From contig BTRK01000001.1 of NCBI GenBank assembly GCA_036245805.1, forward strand, positions 15,879,087 through 15,943,086: DNA of 64,000 bases. The letters are read 5' to 3'. This DNA is from Pristionchus mayeri. Taxonomy: Eukaryota > Nematoda > Chromadorea > Rhabditida > Neodiplogasteridae. Positions 58,125 through 64,000 of this stretch are shown here, one piece after another. Both the position numbers and the translations under genes were made by a program. Within the stretch, counting starts at the first letter, position 1. The number at the start of each line of letters is the position of its first letter. The notes beneath the pieces are model-generated. The model searched no databases. It was not told the DNA's origin and was given only the letters and a program-made list of their open reading frames with translations.

Positions 58125-59010
58125 TTAGGTTGGTGCAAAAGTTTCTGACTATTTTCATGTTTGGGCATTTTGACCTCCCCAGTCCATTTAATTTTGCCAT
58201 TCGACTAATGATTTTTCTCAGTTTATGAGGGCTTGGGAATGCTTTTTAAATAACACTATACCGGGTCAATTCGATCGGTAACGATGACAATATTCACAGT
58301 CAAAGTCTTCATTGTCCGTATCTCGCCATATTTTTAAATTGATCATAACTCCAAGGATAAATGTGAGAACGGCAAACGTGAAGGACTATTAGAAAGCCTA
58401 ACTCATGGGGATATTGCGACACTCTGTACAAATTCATAAACACGAAATGCCCGCTTAAAATTTGGAGCAAAGTGCCAGAAAATTCTAACTTTGTGTTTGC
58501 TAGCACTGTATTCGTATAGATCGCGGAGGACAGCCCAATTGTGGTTGATTATATTCTACCTACCGACCTTATTATACAGTTACATTTGCTATTGAATTCA
58601 TTCATCAATGAGCGAACGGTACATTTCGAAACCGCGATTCAGCCAATTGGAACGTCGAAATCAGGATTTTCTACTGTATCTTTCTATTCACTCGCATTGA
58701 AGATCGGCTTTTTCACGCTTAACTGCACAAGCAACTCTTGCTCTACTACTGACATATTGGGCAAATTTAGTTGGTCACAAATATTCGAAAAGCAGAGTTT
58801 AATCAAAAACACTGAAAAACGCAAACTTTCGTGATTTTATCTTATAAAATTATTTTCTTCTGCTAAGGAACCACTAGATCCGATACAATTATATCACGAA
58901 AGTCCACTATTATTGAGTTAACTAAAACTATAGAGAAATTACAGACAATTGAAATATGCAAGCAGAAATAACGAAAAAATAAATAGTCAGAAACTTTTGC
59001 ACCAACCTAA
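58125..59010. mobile_element. 886-bp TA-flanked element nested in the older copy
   Basis: Ends TTAGGTTGGTGCAAAAGTTT and its complement pair over about 30 bp (continuing CTGACTATTT). TA flanks both sides (58123-58124, 59011-59012). No transposase frame of useful length was seen, so it is non-autonomous. Confidence 0.88.
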
Positions 59011-59067
59011 TACATCGAGAAAATGTTTTACTGATTACGTTTCGGTCCAGCAATCCATGAAGAACTA

Positions 59068-59979
59068 TTAGGTTGTTGCAAAAGTCTTGCGGTTTTTTGT
59101 GTCCGTACTTTGAACTATCATAATTCTTTTGTCACAAATCACAATGACTAACAAATATAGCAGTGTTTAGAGGTATGCTTGTACTTTACATACACACATT
59201 TCAATCAATCCGATATCGCAATCAACGGGATAAATTGTGATGAACCCAATTGCAATTGATTCTCAAAATGTTGAATTAAATGTATTTTACTGGATATTTG
59301 TTGGCAAAATTCACGAAACCTGCCCATACTGATGTCTGGGAAGTATCACGTATACACTTTCAGAAAATGTGTTTCAACTGTGTCTCGATTAAGTTTGCAC
59401 CGAATTACATGCTATTAAAAATATGCTGTCGATTCTGATTACAAGAAAATTGTTCAGATTTTTTGCATCGAAGACCAATCATACAGACTTCTCCATGTGT
59501 GCGCTACATTTACCCTCGATGAGGCCATATTCTCATAAAAAATTTTGGCGCCTGCATCTTTCTCGTTTCAGAAAATTTGAATTTCTTATTTTTCAAAAAT
59601 ATGCGAAATCAACATAAAAATGCAAAATGTAGTCATTTACAGTTCAATGCATTCCTCGAAAGGATGTAACTTCCATCATCCATGAGGAAAAGTATATATA
59701 GGGTAAAGATGGGAGCTTCATATAACCACCAGGAATTGAGCATTCATGTTTCAGAGGGAACATAATATTGAGCAATGTGCCGTTTTCGATGGATAAGTTT
59801 TCGCAATTTTAACTTTGTCCTGTTATCGCCTCCCCGATTGGGCAATGCTGATAGGGTGCGCATATGAAAGAGCATACAAGGCCTCATTAGTAATCAATAT
59901 TCGGAAGTTCATCGGTTGAACTGAAAGGAAGATGGAAGGCAAAATATCAAAAAACCGCAAGACTTTTGCAACAACCTAA
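59068..59979. mobile_element. 912-bp TA-flanked element nested in the older copy
   Basis: Ends TTAGGTTGTTGCAAAAGTCT and its complement pair over about 30 bp (continuing TGCGGTTTTT). TA flanks both sides (59066-59067, 59980-59981). The termini belong to the same group as 58125-59010 but differ in several bases. There is no recognisable transposase. Confidence 0.88.
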
Positions 59980-60084
59980 TAGGATAGGGCAAATATTACG
60001 TTACATGCGAAAAGTATGGCACACTGATATCACAATACAACACGTGAATCTGGTTCGCTGCGAATGGCATGCCAGAAAATACGC

Positions 60085-60145
60085 TCATTTTTCAACTTGA
60101 CCCTAACTGACCTAACTTGACCTAACTTGACCTAAGTTGACCCTA
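60085..60145. repeat. Short tandem repeat of TTGACCTAAC-like units
   Basis: About six imperfect copies of a 10-11 bp unit (TTGACCCTAAC, TGACCTAACT, TGACCTAAGT) inside the broken older element. Confidence 0.75.
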
Positions 60146-60474
60146 ACATCAACGTATTTTTACAGAGCTTACGTAACTATTGATGTAACCATCTCAAATG
60201 TAGTGAAACGAAAAACAATCTCCATGGTTAACTTAAAAATATAGGTGGGCATATCATGCCTTTCACCTAAGAGAAAGCACACTATAGACAAGAAGGACAA
60301 CAAATCAGTTGAGGTAGATCTATTAGATATGTTTTGTTTTAATTCAATTTGCATTAACCAGACGACTTCGGCTACGACCGTGAAATAGAAGAAGAAGAGG
60401 ACGAAGAAGAAGAGGACATGATGTACTTTCTTGTGAATGCAGTGATGGAGGATAACGACAGTCTTTTCCTCCCA

Positions 60475-61255
60475 TGGAATCCGCTTATTTGATAAATTTA
60501 TGATTTTTAGGATGAAAGTTTCGACATGTCCCGGTCGCCGTTCGATGTTGTTAACGTCTCCTGAGATATAGGGTATCACTAAAAGCATGCCGCTATTTCT
60601 AAAAATCGTTTGTCAATGCCTCATAGAGGAATCCCCTTATTTGATTGATTTCTAATTTTTTGGATGTAAGTTTCGACATGTCCCGGTCCCCATTGGATGT
60701 TGTTTACGACTCCCGAGATATAGCATATCTCTAAAAGCATGCCGCTGTTTGTAAAAATCGTTTGCCAATGCCTCATAGAGGAATCCGCTTATTTGATAGA
60801 TTTACGATTTTTTGATGAAAGTTTCGACATGTCCCGGTCCCCATTGGATGTTGTTTACGACTCCCGAAATATAGCATATCTCTAAAAGCATGCCGCTGTT
60901 TGTAAAAATCGTTTGCCAATGCCTCATAGAGGAATCCGCTTATTTGATAGATTTACGATTTTTTTGATGAAAGTTTCGACATGTCCCGTTCCCCTTTGGA
61001 TGTTGTTAACGACTCCCGAGATATAGCGTATCTCTAATAGCATGCCGCTGTTTGTAAAAATCGTTTGCCAGTGCCTCATAGAGGAATCCGCTTATTTGAG
61101 AGATTTATGATTTTTTGGATGAAAGTTTCGACATGTCCCGGTCGCAATTCGATGTTGTTAATGTCTCCTGAGATATAGCGTATCACTAAAAGCATGCCGC
61201 TATTTCTAAAAATCGTTTGCCAATGCCTCATAGAGGAATCCGCTTATTTGATAGA
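60475..61255. repeat. 152-bp satellite array, family 1
   Basis: Five units with starts near 60475, 60628, 60780, 60932 and 61084 carry GGAATCCGCTTATTTGATAG, AAGTTTCGACATGTCCCGGT, AAAAGCATGCCGCT and AAAATCGTTTGCCAATGCCT. Units differ by a few per cent. It joins directly to family 2. Confidence 0.92.
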
Positions 61256-64000
61256 TTTCAGATATTCAGAAGGCAATAGTCGACTTGTCTCGGCCCCAGT
61301 TTTACGTTGTTAATGTATCTCAAGACCCAGCATGTCCCTAAACTTACGCCGTTCTTTTAAAAGTTGTTAGCCAAAGCTGTTTAGCGAAAAGTTGCTTATT
61401 TGATATATTTCAGATATTCAGAAGGCAATAGTCGACTTGTCTCGGTCCCAGTTTTACGTTGTTAATGTATCTCTCGACCCAGCATGTCCCTAAACTTACG
61501 CCGTTCTTTTAAAAGTTGTTAGCCAAAGCTGTTTAGCGAAAAGTTGCTTATTTGATGTATTTCAGATATTCAGAAGGCAATAGTTGACTTGTCTCGGTCC
61601 CAGTTTTACGTTGTTAATGTATCTCAAGACCCAGCATGTCCCTAAACTTACGCCGTTCCTTTAAAAGTCGTTAGCCAAAGCTGTTTAGCGAAAAGTAGCT
61701 TATTTGATAGATTTCAGATATTCTTAGTTGATATATTTCAGATATTCAGAAGGCAATAGTCGACTTGTCTCGGCCCCAGTTTTACGTTGTTAATGTATCT
61801 CAACACCCAGCATGTCCTTAAACTTACGCCGTTCCTTTAAAAGTCGTTAGCCAAAGCTGTTTAGCGAAAAGTTGCTTATTTGATAGATTTCAGATATTCA
61901 GAAGGCAATAGTCGACTTGTCTCGGTCCCAGTTTTACGTTGTTAATGTATCTCAAGACCCAGCATGTCCCTAAACTTACGCCGTTCCTTTAAAAGTCGTT
62001 AGCCAAAGCTGTTTAGCGAAAAGTTGCTTATTTGATAGATTTCAGATATTCAGAAGGTAATAGTCGACTTGTCTCGGTCCCAGTTTTACGTTGTTAATGT
62101 ATCTCTCGACCCAGCATGTCCCTAAACTTACGCCGTTTTTTTAAAAGTCGTTAGCCAAAGCTGTTTAGCGAAAAGTTGCTTATTTGATATATTTCAGATA
62201 GTCTTAGTTGATAGATTTCAGATATTCAGAAGGTAATAGTCGACTTGTCTCGGTCCCAGTTTTACGTTGTTAATGTATCTCAAGACCCAGCATGTCCCTA
62301 AACTTACGCCGTTCTGTAAAAGTTGTTAGCCAAAGCTGTTTAGCGAAAAGTTGCTTATTTGATATATTTCAGATAGTCTTAGTTGATATATTTCAGATAT
62401 TCAGAAGGCAATAGTCGACTTTTCTCGGTCCCAGTTTTACGTTGTTAATGTATCTCTCGACCCAGCATGTCCCTAAACTTACGCCGTTCTTTTAAAAGTC
62501 GTTAGCCAAAGCTGTTTAGCGAAAAGTTGCTTATTTGATGTATTTCAGATATTCAGAAGGCAATAGTCGACTTGTCTCGGTCCAGTTTTACGTTGTTAAT
62601 GTATCTCAAGACCCAGCATGTCCCTAAACTTACGCCGTTCCTTTAAAAGTCGTTAGCCAAAGCTGTTTAGCGAAAAGTTGCTTATTTGATAGATTTCAGA
62701 TATTCAGAAGGCAATAGTCGACTTGTCTCGGTCCCAGTTTTACGTTGTTAATGTATCTCAAGACCCAGCATGTCCCTAAACTTACGCCGTTCCTGTAAAA
62801 GTTGTTAGCCAAAGCTGTTTAGCGAAAAGTTGCTTATTTGATATATTTCAGATAGTCTTAGTTGATATATTTCAGATATTTAGAAGGCAATAGTCGACTT
62901 TTCTCGGTCCCAGTTTTACGTTGTTAATGTATCTCTCGACCCAGCATGTCCCTAAACTTACGCCGTTCTTTTAAAAGTCGTTAGCCAAAGCTGTTTAGCG
63001 AAAAGTTGCTTATTTGATGTATTTCAGATATTCAGAAGGCAATAGTCGACTTGTCTCGGTCCCAGTTTTACGTTGTTAATGTATCTCAAGACCCAGCATG
63101 TCCCTAAACTTACGCCGTTCCTTTAAAAGTCGTTAGCCAAAGCTGTTTAGCGAAAAGTTGCTTATTTGATAGATTTCAGATATTCAGAAGGCAATAGTCG
63201 ACTTGTCTCGGTCCCAGTTTTACGTTGTTAATGTATCTCTCGACCCAGCATGTCCCTAAACTTACGCCGTTCTTTTAAAAGTCGTTAGCCAAACCTGTTT
63301 AGCGAAAAGTTGCTTATTTGATAGATTTCAGATATTCAGAAGGCAATAGTCGACTTGTCTCGGTCCCAGTTTTACGTTGTTAATGTATCTCAACACCCAG
63401 CATGTCCTTAAACTTACGCCGTTCCTTTAAAAGTCGTTAGCCAAAGCTGTTTAGCGAAAAGTTGCTTATTTGATAGATTTCAGATATTCAGAAGGCAATA
63501 GTCGACTTGTCTCGGTCCCAGTTTTACGTTGTTAATGTATCTCTCGACCCAGCATGTCCCTAAACTTACGCCGTTCCTTTAAAAGTCGTTAGCCAAAGCT
63601 GATTAGCGAAAAGTTGCTTATTTGATATATTTCAGATATTCAGAAGGCAATAGTCGACTTGTCTCGGTCCCAGTTTTACGTTGTTAATGTATCTCTCGAC
63701 CCAGCATGTCCCTAAACTTACGCCGTTCCTTTAAAAGTCGTTAGCCAAAGCTGTTTAGCGAAAAGTTGCTTATTTGATAGATTTCAGATATTCAGAAGGC
63801 AATAGTCGACTTGTCTCGGTCCCAGTTTTACGTTGTTAATGTATCTCAAGACCCAGCATGTCCCTAAACTTACGCCGTTCCTTTAAAAGTCGTTAGCCAA
63901 AGCTGTTTAGCGAAAAGTTGCTTATTTGATAGATTTCAGATATTCAGAAGGCAATAGTCGACTTGTCTCGGTCCCAGTTTTACGTTGTTAATGTATCTCA
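61256..64000. repeat. 152-bp satellite array, family 2 (runs off the window end)
   Basis: About 18 units share CAGATATTCAGAAGGCAATA, GTCGACTTGTCTCGGTCCCA, TTTTACGTTGTTAATGTATC, CCAGCATGTCCCTAAACTTA and GTTAGCCAAAGCTGTTTAGC. The period is 152 bp. Some units carry an extra 28-30 bp (TATTCTTAGTTGATATATTT or TAGTCTTAGTTGATATATTT near 61715, 62195, 62373 and 62850). Two sub-variants (ATCTCAAGACCC and ATCTCTCGACCC) alternate along the array. No gene. Confidence 0.95.

Larger units (their letters stand above)
57719..60255. mobile_element. Older mariner-like element broken by two nested insertions
   Basis: It begins AGGTTGGTCAGAAAGTAATG and follows the interior of 32163-33424: CTATCCAATTGGTATTG at 58083, then, after the first insertion, ACTGATTACGTTT (59030), after the second AGGGCAAATATTACG (59985), GCCAGAAAATACGCTCATTT (60071) and ACCATCTCAAATG (60187). 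The right terminus is not found and appears lost. Removing the two insertions gives one colinear copy. Confidence 0.75.

Noticed and set aside
60169..60588. Open frame of 139 codons on the - strand
   Set aside because: It spans the end of the broken mobile element and the start of the satellite; the part shared with 32552-32743 reflects a repeat, not a gene.

Overview
The window is nuclear DNA from a nematode. All four host genes found are split into many short exons (about 36-173 bp) with consensus GT/AG introns that often begin GTACGGTAG and end TTTCAG. The best-preserved gene is a clear orthologue of C. elegans ceh-14, and the repeats and Tc1/mariner-type transposons are also worm-like. 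Exon density and the TACGGTAG/TACTGTAG octamers suggest a clade V worm, possibly a diplogastrid such as Pristionchus. That genus-level guess is weak. There are no prokaryotic operons or CRISPR arrays.

Host genes, all on the + strand: (1) about 0.75-7.07 kb, a GPR107/GPR108-type seven-pass membrane protein whose 5' exons are not resolved; (2) 21.44-30.89 kb, a TMCC-family protein (coiled coils plus two C-terminal membrane segments); (3) 31.94-40.96 kb, an ECHDC3-type enoyl-CoA hydratase/isomerase-domain protein; (4) 41.40-57.38 kb, ceh-14, an LHX3/LHX4-class LIM-homeodomain factor. Between genes 1 and 2 lie about 14 kb of mostly non-coding DNA. It holds a cluster of GATA sites (9.26-9.54 kb), a weak candidate gene on the - strand (10.0-10.8 kb), a 118-bp tandem array (11.15-13.0 kb), many copies of a CTCTCTCG/CGAGAGAG hairpin and a diverged 0.6-kb duplication (18.6-20.1 kb).

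Mobile DNA sits mainly in introns. A full-length mariner with an uninterrupted 341-aa DD34D transposase lies in an ECHDC3 intron, beside an older TA-flanked element without a transposase. The fourth intron of ceh-14 holds the most unusual object, a 6.17-kb element at 44302-50471 flanked by TA. It has inverted repeats of about 1.43 kb, a five-intron DD34E (Tc1-like) transposase on the - strand and a divergently transcribed second gene of unknown function. Each inverted repeat carries a broken piece of the ribosomal protein S15A gene (rps-22), so the element has captured host sequence. A second ceh-14 intron carries a 2-kb foldback element with a 445-bp palindrome inside it.

After ceh-14 (57.7-60.3 kb) two TA-flanked elements have inserted into a third, older one. 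The last 3.5 kb (60.47 kb to the window edge) is tandem repeat: two satellite families that both have a 152-bp period and look like diverged versions of one ancestor.

The host genes do not form a visible pathway. The most interesting system is the two-gene, host-gene-carrying Tc1-class transposon inside ceh-14.
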